Assembly: GCA_028284395.1 (NCBI GenBank)
Contig: JANQRV010000132.1
Location: forward strand, 1 to 39,711
Source of the DNA: Saprospiraceae bacterium
GTDB taxonomy: Bacteria; Bacteroidota; Bacteroidia; Chitinophagales; Saprospiraceae
Length of the DNA: 39,711 nt
Direction: 5' to 3'
The stretch's first letter is position 1. Every line of letters starts with the position of its first letter. The notes below the pieces were generated by a model. It saw only the letters and a program-made list of their open reading frames with translations. It was not told where the DNA came from and made no database searches. Below, piece after piece: positions 9,737 through 18,217 of this stretch. The position numbers and the translations under genes are program-made.

Positions 9737-11227
9737 ATGTCAAAGAAGTTGTGTGTTTCGCTGGTTTTTCTGATCCCTTGCTGTCTTTTGGTGGCCCAAC
9801 CACCTGATTTTACGGAAGTCCCCTGTCAAGTTGATTTTTCCAAAGTACTGAGGGATTGGGATGGCTTTGGTTTCAATTATGTGGAAACTGCCCAAACACT
9901 CGATTACACAAAAGATCCCCAGGAATACGGAGGATTCAGCCTGTTGGAAGACGAGCAGAAGGACGAGATCATTGAGCTGATCTTCGGTGAGGACGGCTTG
10001 AAAGTGGGGTTGGTCAAAATGTTTCTCGATCCTTGGCACCAGACAGTGCCGGGAGGGGAGTACGACCATCGGACGACGACCGGGAATATGCGTGAGTTTG
10101 TCAAGAAGGGACTTGAGGCAACCCGAAAAAGAGGGCAAGATCTTGAAATTATTACGACTCTTTATGGTCCTCCACCCTATATGACCACTCAAAAGATCCT
10201 GCGGGGTCGGGATCTCGATCCACGCCATGGCCAGGACTTGGTTGATTATCTGGTAGACTGGGTTCAGTTTCTAAAAGAAGAAGAGCAACTGCCGGTCCGA
10301 TACCTTTCTTTGCACAATGAAGGTGAGGATTGGTGGCGATGGCCGGCAGACGGTCTGACCGGCAATATTGGAGAAGGACACGATTACAACTTGCATTGGC
10401 CGCCGGAACAAGTTGCGGCGTACGTAAAATCTGTGACTAGGGCATTTCGGAAAAAAGGTTGGACCGACGTTCAAGTTACCAACGGAGAACCCACCAACTG
10501 GTTCCGGTTTTCTACCTGGGGGCACGCCGATGTATTTGTCGACGATACGGAAGCCCTGTACGATTTGGGAATTGTGACCTCCCATGGATTCTATTCCGGA
10601 GGATACCGCAATCGATGGTTTGGGCCGCACACCAGTGAAGGGATCGATAAACTCCGTGCCATTCGCCCGGATATACACGCCTGGGTGACGTCGACGAGTT
10701 GGGGTAATATGGATGCCAAGAATATCAAAGAGATGCACGGGAACATCTACACCGCAAAGGTCAATGCCATCATCCCTTGGGCGGGCATTCAACGGCCCAC
10801 TAAGTGGGTTGGGGGAGATCCCAACCCGGGAAGCGCATTTACTGTTCGGGAAGATGGAACTTACGAAATTCGGAAAGGTTACTACTTCTACAAACAGATT
10901 TCAAGAGCCGGCCAACCGGGCATGGCGATTGTCAACACCATTACCCGTGACTCGGAGATTGCCATTATCGGTTTTGGGCAACATCGGTCCGGTAGTCCGG
11001 ACGCATTCGTCGTGGTTAACTGGGATTTCAAAAACGACCGCAGATTGAAAATTGAAGTAAAAGGAAGTACTTACCGGTCCTTTAAGGCTTTTAGAACCAC
11101 TGCCGCCCCGGAAGGAAGAACCGGAGGAGACGATTATCTCCTACTTGGAGATATGGAAATTTCAACGGAAAACCATCTGATTTACGAAGCACCCGCTGGT
11201 AGCGTCACGACTTTTTTTGGACGTTGA
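9737..11227 (+). CDS. Secreted GH30-like glycoside hydrolase, nucleophile apparently missing
   Basis: The 496-residue product has a signal peptide ending near VAQ (residue 21) and then the GH30 (clan A) opening DGFGFNYVETAQ. A TIM barrel runs to about residue 400, and a C-terminal beta-sandwich carries AFVVVNWDFKNDRRLKIEV. The acid/base motif at the end of strand 4 is intact as LHNE (Asn194-Glu195). At strand 7, where GH30 enzymes have a glutamate nucleophile in a WxTE context, the sequence reads AWVTSTSWG, with Ser319 in the expected place. The protein may therefore be a carbohydrate-binding pseudo-enzyme, or may use another residue or mechanism. It is divergent from the LacI regulator and ends before a strong terminator, so it is probably a single-gene transcript under LacI control (inference). 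Family assignment is by motif only. Confidence 0.8.
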   Translation: MSKKLCVSLVFLIPCCLLVAQPPDFTEVPCQVDFSKVLRDWDGFGFNYVETAQTLDYTKDPQEYGGFSLLEDEQKDEIIELIFGEDGLKVGLVKMFLDPWHQTVPGGEYDHRTTTGNMREFVKKGLEATRKRGQDLEIITTLYGPPPYMTTQKILRGRDLDPRHGQDLVDYLVDWVQFLKEEEQLPVRYLSLHNEGEDWWRWPADGLTGNIGEGHDYNLHWPPEQVAAYVKSVTRAFRKKGWTDVQVTNGEPTNWFRFSTWGHADVFVDDTEALYDLGIVTSHGFYSGGYRNRWFGPHTSEGIDKLRAIRPDIHAWVTSTSWGNMDAKNIKEMHGNIYTAKVNAIIPWAGIQRPTKWVGGDPNPGSAFTVREDGTYEIRKGYYFYKQISRAGQPGMAIVNTITRDSEIAIIGFGQHRSGSPDAFVVVNWDFKNDRRLKIEVKGSTYRSFKAFRTTAAPEGRTGGDDYLLLGDMEISTENHLIYEAPAGSVTTFFGR

Positions 11228-11324
11228 GGAATCCGGCTGTCTGAAGTTTGCTTTTTGGCTATTCGTAGTCTAGAAACCATCGATAAAACAGGAAAACGTG
11301 TTTGTATTGACTATATCTCAATGC

Positions 11325-11353
11325 GCTGCCCGCTAGCGGGCAGCCCCTTTTTT
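11325..11353 (+). terminator. Strong rho-independent terminator after the GH30-like gene
   Basis: A perfect 20-bp palindrome at 11325-11344 (arms GCTGCCCGC and GCGGGCAGC around TA) is followed by CCC and a run of six T (11348-11353). It lies about 100 bp after the GH30-like stop and just before the end of the convergent AraC gene. The T run is on the plus strand only, so it serves the plus-strand transcript. Confidence 0.85.
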
Positions 11354-11357
11354 GGCC

Positions 11358-12236
11358 CTACAACGAGGCGGCATGTTGCCAATGTTTCCTACGATATTCC
11401 GTAGCGGTGGCGCCGGTAAATAGTTTGAACTGCCGGTTGAAGTGAGAAATATTGTTGTACCCAACATTATGGGATACCTGGCAGATGGTCAGATTACTGT
11501 TGATAAGCATTTTACACGCCTTTCCAATTCTGACCTCATTTACAAAATGACTAAAGGTTTTGGTAGTACGGGATTTAAAATAACGGCAAAACGAAGTTTT
11601 GTTGAGGTGGAGTTTGGCGGCAACTTCCGCCAGGGATATCGGTTTATCGAAATTCTGAATTACGTATTCGTACACCACGCTGATTCTTTCGGAATCAACG
11701 ATGTTGTTTCCATTATTGAATCCGGGGCTCGATAGTGGCTCATATTCGTCGGACTTACTCAATAAATCCAGGATTTCCAGCAGCAACGTCAATCTTTTGA
11801 AACCGGAACTCCGGTATATCGCTTTGATCTGGGAGGAGACCAATTCGTGGGTTTTGCCAAAGATCCTTAGTCCTCGCTGTCCTTTTCGGAATAAATCCCG
11901 GATCAGAGCCGATTCGACCAGGGAGAATAAATCACCGAAGTGTTGTTCTAGAAAATGGATGACGTACACATCCACAAACAAGTCCTCGTTGTTTTGATAG
12001 AATGCCTGATCATTTCGCCACACATGGGGCAAATGTGCACTAATAAAGACCAGGTCGCCGTCATTGAAATGACCAATGTGGTCGCCCATCAGGCGGATGC
12101 CATAGCTCTTTTCCACATAGATCAATTCGTATTCCGGATGGTAATGCCATGGATAATCCATATAGGGGGTCACCTCCCTTTTTACAGCGATGGAAGAACC
12201 GGGATATTCCGGTATTTTTTCAAGCATTGGATCCAT
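11358..12236 (-). CDS. AraC-family regulator with cupin sensor domain
   Basis: This is a 292-residue one-component regulator. The N-terminal half (about 20-110) is a cupin-type AraC sensor, with YPWHYHPEYELIYVE, then GDHIGHFNDGDLVFISAHLPHVW, a histidine-rich pattern seen in sugar-responsive AraC proteins. The C-terminal 95 residues (about 195-288) hold the double helix-turn-helix: SLAEVAAKLHLNKTSFCRYFK for the first and ICQVSHNVGYNNISHFNRQFK for the second. It lies on the same strand and 85 bp downstream of the isomerase-like gene, and converges on the GH30-like gene. Control of the neighbouring carbohydrate genes is plausible but inferred. ATG at 12236 is used; ATG at 12227 is an alternative. 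Confidence 0.92.
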   Translation of the reverse strand: MDPMLEKIPEYPGSSIAVKREVTPYMDYPWHYHPEYELIYVEKSYGIRLMGDHIGHFNDGDLVFISAHLPHVWRNDQAFYQNNEDLFVDVYVIHFLEQHFGDLFSLVESALIRDLFRKGQRGLRIFGKTHELVSSQIKAIYRSSGFKRLTLLLEILDLLSKSDEYEPLSSPGFNNGNNIVDSERISVVYEYVIQNFDKPISLAEVAAKLHLNKTSFCRYFKSRTTKTFSHFVNEVRIGKACKMLINSNLTICQVSHNVGYNNISHFNRQFKLFTGATATEYRRKHWQHAASL

Positions 12237-12321
12237 GGTATGGAGGCAATTAGGTGAATTGGAATGAAGATTAAATTTAACGTGTGTCGCTACTACTAAA
12301 TTTAATGATATTTTCCCAATT

Positions 12322-13257
12322 TTAACTCAACTGCTCTCTAACTCTTTCCAATAAATCTTTGGTAAGTCGAATGCCCTCTTTGCGCGGCAAATCCTCCCCA
12401 AAATATTCTACCGCTACCTTACCTTTGAAACCGGCTCCGAGAATGATTTCCATCATTCTGAAATAGTCGACATTGGTTTCATTGCCGCTCTGGTCAAAAT
12501 GGGTGGACTTCGCTCCAACGGAACGGGTATAAGGAGCCAGGATTTCAATGCCTTGGTAGGGATCCGGATATAATACCACGGGGTCGCGGCGCATGCGCCA
12601 CTCGGTGAAATCAGCAAGAATGCCGCATCGGGGGTGATCTACCTCACGAATCAGCCGGACCAGCCAGTCCGGGTCGGAAGAATACCCATTGTGGTTCTCG
12701 ATCAGGAGATTAATGTCTTTACGAGCAGCGTATCGGACCAACTTGCTCACTCCTTCGACGGCAAATTTTAGTTTTTCTTCATTGGACACCGATACGCGAT
12801 CGGCACAGACGACCCGGACGGATTCGCAGCCCAGGTGTTCCGCGGCCGCTATCCAGCGAATGTATTTTCTGATCGCCCGTTTCCTTTTCTTTTTATCGAC
12901 GTCGGCTACATCTCCCAATGCACCACAGAGCAATAAGGAGTTGCGGATCCCGGCGGCCTCGCAGCGATCTTTCATCTTGACAATGTCCCGGTCGACCGGC
13001 AAATCTCCCGGGAAATGGAGATTGTCCTGCTCGATGAAATCAAAGGCCAGTTCTTTAGCGATCATGGGATAATCAAAGAGGTCGATGCCCTGAGGATCCG
13101 CCTGCCCAAAGGGACGACGCATCAAAGACCAGGGGGCCAATGACAATTCAAAGGATGGCGTGCTGCGTATCTGCCTGCCGGCAAAAATGGGACCCGGCCG
13201 GCTGAGTAGACCGAGTGAAACAACGGCGCTATGGGCCAAAAAATCTCGTCTTTTCAT
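12322..13257 (-). CDS. Tat-exported sugar phosphate isomerase/epimerase-like TIM barrel
   Basis: This 311-residue protein belongs to the xylose isomerase-like TIM-barrel/AP-endonuclease-2 superfamily, whose members isomerise or epimerise sugars and related compounds with a divalent metal. The start MKRRDFLAHSAVVSLGLL is a twin-arginine signal, so it should act in the periplasm or be a lipid-free exported enzyme. Likely metal-site residues sit in LLIENHNGYSSD (Glu near 183), CGILADFTEWR, STHFDQSG and KVAVEYFGED, the usual strand ends of this fold. The AraC gene follows on the same strand after 85 bp. The 5' leader is extraordinary: a 9-nt tandem repeat ends 7 nt before the ATG. In the gene's frame a TAG at 13282-13284 blocks any N-terminal extension into the repeat. 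The substrate is unknown. Confidence 0.88.
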   Translation of the reverse strand: MKRRDFLAHSAVVSLGLLSRPGPIFAGRQIRSTPSFELSLAPWSLMRRPFGQADPQGIDLFDYPMIAKELAFDFIEQDNLHFPGDLPVDRDIVKMKDRCEAAGIRNSLLLCGALGDVADVDKKKRKRAIRKYIRWIAAAEHLGCESVRVVCADRVSVSNEEKLKFAVEGVSKLVRYAARKDINLLIENHNGYSSDPDWLVRLIREVDHPRCGILADFTEWRMRRDPVVLYPDPYQGIEILAPYTRSVGAKSTHFDQSGNETNVDYFRMMEIILGAGFKGKVAVEYFGEDLPRKEGIRLTKDLLERVREQLS

Positions 13258-13264
13258 GTTTTGC

Positions 13265-13489
13265 TGTGGTTGCTGTGGTTGCTATGGCTTCTGTGGTTGC
13301 TATGGCTTCTATGGCTTCTGTGGTTGCTATAGCTTCTATAGCTTCTATGGTTACTATGGTTACTATGGTTGCTGTGGTTACTATGGCTTCTATGTTTACT
13401 GTGGTTGCTATGGCTTCTATGGTTGCTATAGCAGCAAAAGCGACAACAGTAGCAACAGTAGCAATAGTAGCAACAGTAGCAACAGCACC
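13265..13489. repeat. 9-nt tandem repeat with inverted arm in the leader of the isomerase-like gene
   Basis: From 13265 to 13426 there are 18 consecutive 9-nt units on the plus strand of the form TRTRGYTDC, for example TGTGGTTGC, TATGGCTTC and TATGGTTAC. A hinge (13427-13444) follows, then five units of AAYAGTAGC (13445-13489). The second tract is nearly the reverse complement of the first: GTTGCTACT against GTTGCTATG in register. The single strand could therefore fold into a long imperfect hairpin centred near 13427-13444. On the minus strand the tract is the leader of the isomerase-like gene and covers the ribosome-binding region. Several frames stay open because the unit is a multiple of three. 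I read it as non-coding. Confidence 0.9.
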
Positions 13490-13709
13490 CACAAGTTCAA
13501 ACTATTTTTAGGGTTCTAAAACGACTAGATTCACCAATGTTTGCACCATGTTTTCAAAAATCAGGGGAATGACTCGCCCAATTGGCAAATCTCGTGTCAA
13601 TATTTGAAAATAAAGTAGTAGGAAGATCCCTTTTGAGTGACTTAACTTTAATTTTAAAGGATGCTGCTGATCCGGCTACCGAATTGATCCATGATTTAAT
13701 CTTACGTTG
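13490..13709. other. Intergenic region upstream of the pyruvyltransferase-like gene
   Basis: Together with the repeat at 13265-13489 this makes a 450-bp divergent spacer. Past the repeat the sequence is ordinary and A/T-rich, with no ORF, no hairpin and no recognised promoter element. It must hold the start of the plus-strand transcript and perhaps that of the minus-strand isomerase-like gene. Confidence 0.4.
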
Positions 13710-15029
13710 ATGAAGATAATGAATCGCAGGAATTTCATAGGGAAGCTTTCCGCTTCCGGTATTTTGCTTACTAACACTCGATTGTCCGGGCAGGGACCAG
13801 GCTTTGTGGGAGCCTCTCCTAAAATCCTGCTGTACTCCGGCTGGAATACCAAAAACATTGGTGATCAAGGACATACGCCCGGTACATTGCGATTTCTTGA
13901 GCAACACTTCCCGGAAGCCACCGTGACCGTTTGGTTGAGTTCCACAAATGAAGAAACCAATCGACTGTTGCTCCATCGTTTCCCAAAAATCACCATTGTT
14001 CGGGGTAAGATGAACGAATTGGGCCAAACGGATGAACCGGAGCTCCGTAAGGCTTTTGAACAATGCGACCTGGTCATACACAATTCGGGTATGGCTTTCA
14101 ATCAGTTTTGGAAAGCACCTTCCATTTTAGAGGCCTGCAACCGAAATCACAAACCGATTTGTCTGTACGGCCAGTCATTCGATGGCTTCAGTGAAGAGGA
14201 GGAGGCCCTAATGGTAGGCCATCTTTCCAAAGCCATGGCCATTTTTTGCCGGGATACGGAATCCTTTTCCTATTTGCGGCGGATTGGGGTCCGCTCCCCG
14301 ATTTTGGAGTTCGGTCCGGACGGCTGTTTTGGAATCGACCTGGTCAATGAAGCCAAGGCCCATGCTTACCTGGAACGCCATCAGTTGCAACATAAGCAAT
14401 TTATGGTCGCCATCATTCGCACCAACACTTCCGGCGCGCCCAAACCCAAAAACCTCCCTACCTGGGACATTGGAGACACCAGCCAAAACCCCTGGGAACC
14501 GACGCCCGAAGACCAGGCACAGACGGAGGAATGGGCCCGGAAGCTTCGTCAAATCATCGTGCATTGGGTCAAAAATACCGGATTGAAAGTGCTGTTGGCA
14601 CCGGAGGTCGAGAAGGAGATCATTCAAGCCAAACGGTTGTTGTACGACCGATTGCCTGCCGATGTCCAGACCTATGTCATACACAAATCCGAATGGTGGA
14701 ATATGGATGAAGCCTGTTCCGTATTTCAAGCGGCACATACGTTGGTTTCTTCCGAACCTCACTCACTAATTATGGCGCTGGGGCGTAGAACTCCGATTAT
14801 TCACTTATTTAGCAGGCGGCATGGATTGAAAGCGTGGATGTTTCGGGACATTGGCCTTCCGGAATGGCTGCACGACATTGATTACGATCCGGTCCGAAAT
14901 CCCATTGATACCCTAATGAATATTTATTCGAATTATGACCGGGCTTTAAAAAAGGTAGATCGAGCCATGGCCTTTGTCGAGCAACGGTCTGCTGAAATGG
15001 TACACGACATTAAGAACTACTTAAGTTAA
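13710..15029 (+). CDS. Tat-exported polysaccharide pyruvyltransferase-like protein
   Basis: The 439-residue product matches the polysaccharide pyruvyltransferase family (CsaB/WcaK-type GT-B-like fold). It has an N-terminal GWNTKNIGDQGHTPGTL segment, a middle DLVIHNSGMAFNQFWKAPSI and FCRDTESFSYLRRIGVRSPI, and the late SSEPHSLIMALGRRTPIIHLF. Family members transfer pyruvate from phosphoenolpyruvate to sugars and normally work in the cytosol. Here the N-terminus MNRRNFIGKLSASGILL is a twin-arginine signal, which argues for a periplasmic protein without PEP and so a different activity. ATG at 13710 is chosen; ATG at 13719 would start directly at the twin-arginine region, and a TTG at 13707 is unlikely. 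The cytochrome c lipoprotein gene starts 5 bp after the stop, so the two are one operon. Confidence 0.82.
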   Translation: MKIMNRRNFIGKLSASGILLTNTRLSGQGPGFVGASPKILLYSGWNTKNIGDQGHTPGTLRFLEQHFPEATVTVWLSSTNEETNRLLLHRFPKITIVRGKMNELGQTDEPELRKAFEQCDLVIHNSGMAFNQFWKAPSILEACNRNHKPICLYGQSFDGFSEEEEALMVGHLSKAMAIFCRDTESFSYLRRIGVRSPILEFGPDGCFGIDLVNEAKAHAYLERHQLQHKQFMVAIIRTNTSGAPKPKNLPTWDIGDTSQNPWEPTPEDQAQTEEWARKLRQIIVHWVKNTGLKVLLAPEVEKEIIQAKRLLYDRLPADVQTYVIHKSEWWNMDEACSVFQAAHTLVSSEPHSLIMALGRRTPIIHLFSRRHGLKAWMFRDIGLPEWLHDIDYDPVRNPIDTLMNIYSNYDRALKKVDRAMAFVEQRSAEMVHDIKNYLS

Positions 15030-15034
15030 AACGA

Positions 15035-17923
15035 ATGCCGATGAGATCTTGCCAGGTTTACCCACTACTCTCCACTGTTTTAATTCTAATGCTGAGCTGC
15101 AGTCCAGATGGGAGTCCTTCCGATCGCACCCCCGAGGCAGAGCAACAGAGCTTTCAATTTGCCGACCCGGATCTCCGCATTTCCCTGGTCGCTGCCGAAC
15201 CGGATGTCGTCAGCCCGGTAGACATGGCCTGGGCGCCCGACGGATCTCTGTACGTAGCCGAGATGCCGGGTTATCCGATCACCGAAAACACCGGGCGCAT
15301 TAAAAAGCTCACCGATCCCGATGGAGATGGTCGCTATCATCTGGAGGCGGTGTTTGCCGATGACCTGAATTTTCCGACCAGCGTCCTGCCTTATAAGGGA
15401 GGGATCCTCGTCACCGATGCCCCCGACCTCCTCTATCTTAAAGACAACGACGGCGATGGGGTGGCGGATGTGAAAGAGGTCATGATTACCGGTTTTAACC
15501 CCGGTAACGAGCAATTGCGAGCCAATAGTTTATTTTGGGGTCTGGACAATTGGATCTACGGCGCTAACGGCCGCAGCGGCGGCTCCCCCCATTTTGTGAA
15601 TGCATCCGAGGAGCCGGTGTCCATCGACAGTCGGGATTTTCGGTTCGACCCAATCCACGGGACATTGGAAGCCGTCAGCGGCATGAGTCAATTCGGTCTG
15701 GCCCGCGATAATTGGGGCAACCGGTTTATTTCTTACAACCATCGGTTTGCCCGTCAAGTCGTTTTGGAGGAAGAGCATCTGATGCGGAATCCTTCCTTAG
15801 CCATTCATGCCGTGTTTGATACCGAACAAAATGAACACGATCGTCGGGTTTATACCCTTCTTCAAAATACGATGCGGTTCAATCGCGATCCCATTGGATA
15901 TTTTACGTCCCTATCTGGCTTGTCCGTCTATCGGGGAAACCTCTTGGGAGATGACTATACGGGCGATTTGTTTGCGGGCGAGTCCGTACAAGCGGCCGTC
16001 ATACATCGCCGAATGCAACGGTCGGGAGTGACCTTTACGGCGGTCGATACGGAAAAGAGTACCGAATTCCTGGTGTCTCCGGATGATTGGTTTCACCCCG
16101 TCAATTTCTCCGACGGTCCCGATGGTGCCCTCTACTTGGTCGATTTTTACCGGCTGTTTGTAGAGCACCCCGAATGGGCACATGAGGACAAGCGTCAGGG
16201 AATTGATTGGACCTTGGGACAAAACCACGGCCGGATTTGGCGAATCGTTCACAAAGATGCCAAATGGGATGCTACCCGTTTACAACCAAATTTACAGGAA
16301 GCAACTGTGGAGGAATTGGTGTCCCAATTGAGGGATCCTGCCGGTTGGCGAAGAGATATGGCTCAGCAACTTCTGGTGGAGGGAGAAAAAAAAGAAGCAG
16401 GCCCTTTGCTGGAGCGCCTGCTAAACGATTCCAACCCGTTGGCCAGACTGCATGCACTTCGAACCCTGGATGGGTTAGGCCTCTTGTCGATAGCCCACAT
16501 CGAAAGGTGTCTGAAAGATCCGGTTGCGCAGCTCAAGGTGCAGGGCATCCAACTCGCCGAGCGGCGATTGGTCCGGTCGGACAACTTAATCAAAAGTTTG
16601 TGTACCCTCGCGGGGAGTTCTGATCATACGGTGCGGTTCCAAGCCATTCTGGCCCTGGGTTCAACGGATACTCCGTTGGTTCGAAGTACGCTGATTGTAT
16701 GTGCTACCGAGTATAAAGACTTCTGGAGCCGTGTCGCTTTGTTGAGCAGTACTGCCGAATGGGCGGGTGAGTTTTCCCGGAAAGTGTTGCGGACCGCAGT
16801 TTCCGCAAATCTCAACAGTACCGATGACTTAGCATTTTTTCGGCAAATTGGTACCATGGTCAGTGCAGCCGAAGCAGACCCGATTGCGAAAGACTGGATC
16901 TCCGGTTTAACTACGGCAAAAGCGAAGCTCGCCATCCCGGATATGGCTTTTTTAGCGGGTTACCTCGAGGGCAGCAATTCACTGGGTAAAACATTACCTG
17001 ATTTTACGAAGGACTTCTTTAATCAACTGTTGGTATTCGCCCAAGATGACGACAATCCCTCCGCAGCCTTGATTGCTGTGGCCCTATTGCGGTATTCGAA
17101 TTCCGAGAATGTACACCGAAGTTTATTGCAGTTGGTTTTGGACTCCAGATCGAAAGATCAACAAATGGCCGGTGTGAAAGCGGTCACTTCCTTGAACCGG
17201 TCCGACCTATCGGATGCTTTATTCGGTCGTTTGCAAGAATTTGATCCGGTGATCCGCAAAGAATTGATTTTAGGCGCCCTCAATTCGGTGGCAACTGCCA
17301 ATAGTCTCTTATCGGCCATTGAAAACGAGGTGGTGGACCCGGCAGAAATCCCGGAAGACATCCGGCAAGCGCTGCTCATCCATACCGATCAGCAATTGCA
17401 AGACCGGGCCGTCGCCATTATTGGGAAGGCGGTCAACACCGATCGTCAAACCTTAGTGGAACAATACCAGGCCGCTATCCAAAATAGCACGGTCGATCTA
17501 CACAAGGGAGCAGCTATTTTTAATACCCATTGCTCCGCCTGTCACGCCGTCAACGGTGTCGGTGGCCAACTGGCGCCAGACCTGACCAACATCGGCACCC
17601 GCACCGACGAAGAATTATTGGTCAGCATTCTCGATCCCAGCCGGATGGTGTCCTATGAGCTACGCCTTCAAGTGGTCGTGAGCAAGAGCGGTGAGGTGTT
17701 CTCGGGGACCATCTCCGCTGAAACGGCCTCAAGTATTACCATTAAACAACCGGACGGACAGGAAAAAACCATCTTAAGAGAGAACATCCGCAAGAAGACA
17801 GCCACCAGCCAGTCCATCATGCCGGAAGGTTTCGAACGCATGATCGATCAACGGCAAATGGCCGATCTGATCGGCTTTTTACGCCAACCGGTGCAAGTAT
17901 CTTTTCTCCTTCCCTCGGAGTAG
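15035..17923 (+). CDS. PVC-type lipoprotein: dehydrogenase-like propeller, HEAT repeats and cytochrome c
   Basis: The 962-residue product starts with a lipoprotein signal (lipobox MLSC, Cys22). A PVC-type membrane-bound dehydrogenase-like propeller follows (about 45-410; LRISLVAAEPDVVSPVDMAWAPDG, then DGPDGALYLVDFYR and GRIWRIV). HEAT/PBS-type helical repeats span about 420-800. The C-terminal cytochrome c domain (about 815-955) has the heme site CSACH (Cys833, Cys836, His837) and a probable axial Met in SIMPEGF. Such proteins are common in Planctomycetes and Bacteroidota and are thought to oxidise sugars or other polymer-derived substrates and pass electrons to a heme, though few are characterised. 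The gene begins 5 bp after the pyruvyltransferase-like gene. The neighbouring Tat-exported proteins suggest a periplasmic sugar-oxidising set (inference). Confidence 0.88.
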   Translation: MPMRSCQVYPLLSTVLILMLSCSPDGSPSDRTPEAEQQSFQFADPDLRISLVAAEPDVVSPVDMAWAPDGSLYVAEMPGYPITENTGRIKKLTDPDGDGRYHLEAVFADDLNFPTSVLPYKGGILVTDAPDLLYLKDNDGDGVADVKEVMITGFNPGNEQLRANSLFWGLDNWIYGANGRSGGSPHFVNASEEPVSIDSRDFRFDPIHGTLEAVSGMSQFGLARDNWGNRFISYNHRFARQVVLEEEHLMRNPSLAIHAVFDTEQNEHDRRVYTLLQNTMRFNRDPIGYFTSLSGLSVYRGNLLGDDYTGDLFAGESVQAAVIHRRMQRSGVTFTAVDTEKSTEFLVSPDDWFHPVNFSDGPDGALYLVDFYRLFVEHPEWAHEDKRQGIDWTLGQNHGRIWRIVHKDAKWDATRLQPNLQEATVEELVSQLRDPAGWRRDMAQQLLVEGEKKEAGPLLERLLNDSNPLARLHALRTLDGLGLLSIAHIERCLKDPVAQLKVQGIQLAERRLVRSDNLIKSLCTLAGSSDHTVRFQAILALGSTDTPLVRSTLIVCATEYKDFWSRVALLSSTAEWAGEFSRKVLRTAVSANLNSTDDLAFFRQIGTMVSAAEADPIAKDWISGLTTAKAKLAIPDMAFLAGYLEGSNSLGKTLPDFTKDFFNQLLVFAQDDDNPSAALIAVALLRYSNSENVHRSLLQLVLDSRSKDQQMAGVKAVTSLNRSDLSDALFGRLQEFDPVIRKELILGALNSVATANSLLSAIENEVVDPAEIPEDIRQALLIHTDQQLQDRAVAIIGKAVNTDRQTLVEQYQAAIQNSTVDLHKGAAIFNTHCSACHAVNGVGGQLAPDLTNIGTRTDEELLVSILDPSRMVSYELRLQVVVSKSGEVFSGTISAETASSITIKQPDGQEKTILRENIRKKTATSQSIMPEGFERMIDQRQMADLIGFLRQPVQVSFLLPSE

Positions 17924-17933
17924 TAAACAGTTC

Positions 17934-17958
17934 GATCCGTCGATTTTACCGACGGGTC
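17934..17958 (+). terminator. Possible terminator hairpin after the cytochrome c lipoprotein gene
   Basis: Arms GATCCGTCG (17934-17942) and CGACGGGTC (17950-17958) pair over nine positions with one G-T wobble and a 7-nt loop. It starts 11 bp after the stop codon. The following bases are pyrimidine-rich but have no T run, so termination is only likely by position. Confidence 0.4.
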
Positions 17959-18134
17959 ATCTCTCCCTCAAAGGTCTCATATCCAATCGATTCCCGTTGG
18001 CCCCTACCTGCGTTGTCAATCCTCTGATTTGCGCAATATCCTTCGATTTGAGCAACAACATTACAGAAATGAAATCCGATATCAAGGATATTTGAATGTA
18101 AGCGGTAGGTCATTAATATGAAAAACATACCGCT

Positions 18135-18164
18135 TTGCACAGTTTCTTGCGCGCAAGTTATAAT
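18135..18164 (+). promoter_or_regulatory. Candidate promoter with embedded 12-bp palindrome upstream of the isochorismatase-like gene
   Basis: TTGCAC (18135-18140) and TATAAT (18159-18164) are 18 bp apart, a good general sigma-70-type arrangement, although Bacteroidota promoters usually follow another consensus. Between them sits the perfect palindrome CTTGCGCGCAAG (18146-18157), a natural position for a repressor site. The ATG follows about 54 bp after the -10 element. No regulator for it is encoded next to it. Confidence 0.45.
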
Positions 18165-18217
18165 GTATTTGTAATCAATTAATTATAACCGTCAAAACGA
18201 CAATAATTTTATTAAAG

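Noticed and set aside
13265..13489. CRISPR array
   Set aside because: The 9-nt units are contiguous, without spacers, and vary internally; there are no cas genes.
13160..13519. Reading frames through the repeat giving Cys/Gly/Tyr-rich or Ala/Thr/Val-rich proteins
   Set aside because: A 9-nt unit without stops keeps several frames open on both strands by chance; none has a plausible start, and they overlap the isomerase-like gene.
14208..14762. 184-residue minus-strand frame
   Set aside because: It is antisense to the well-supported pyruvyltransferase-like gene and shows no family pattern.
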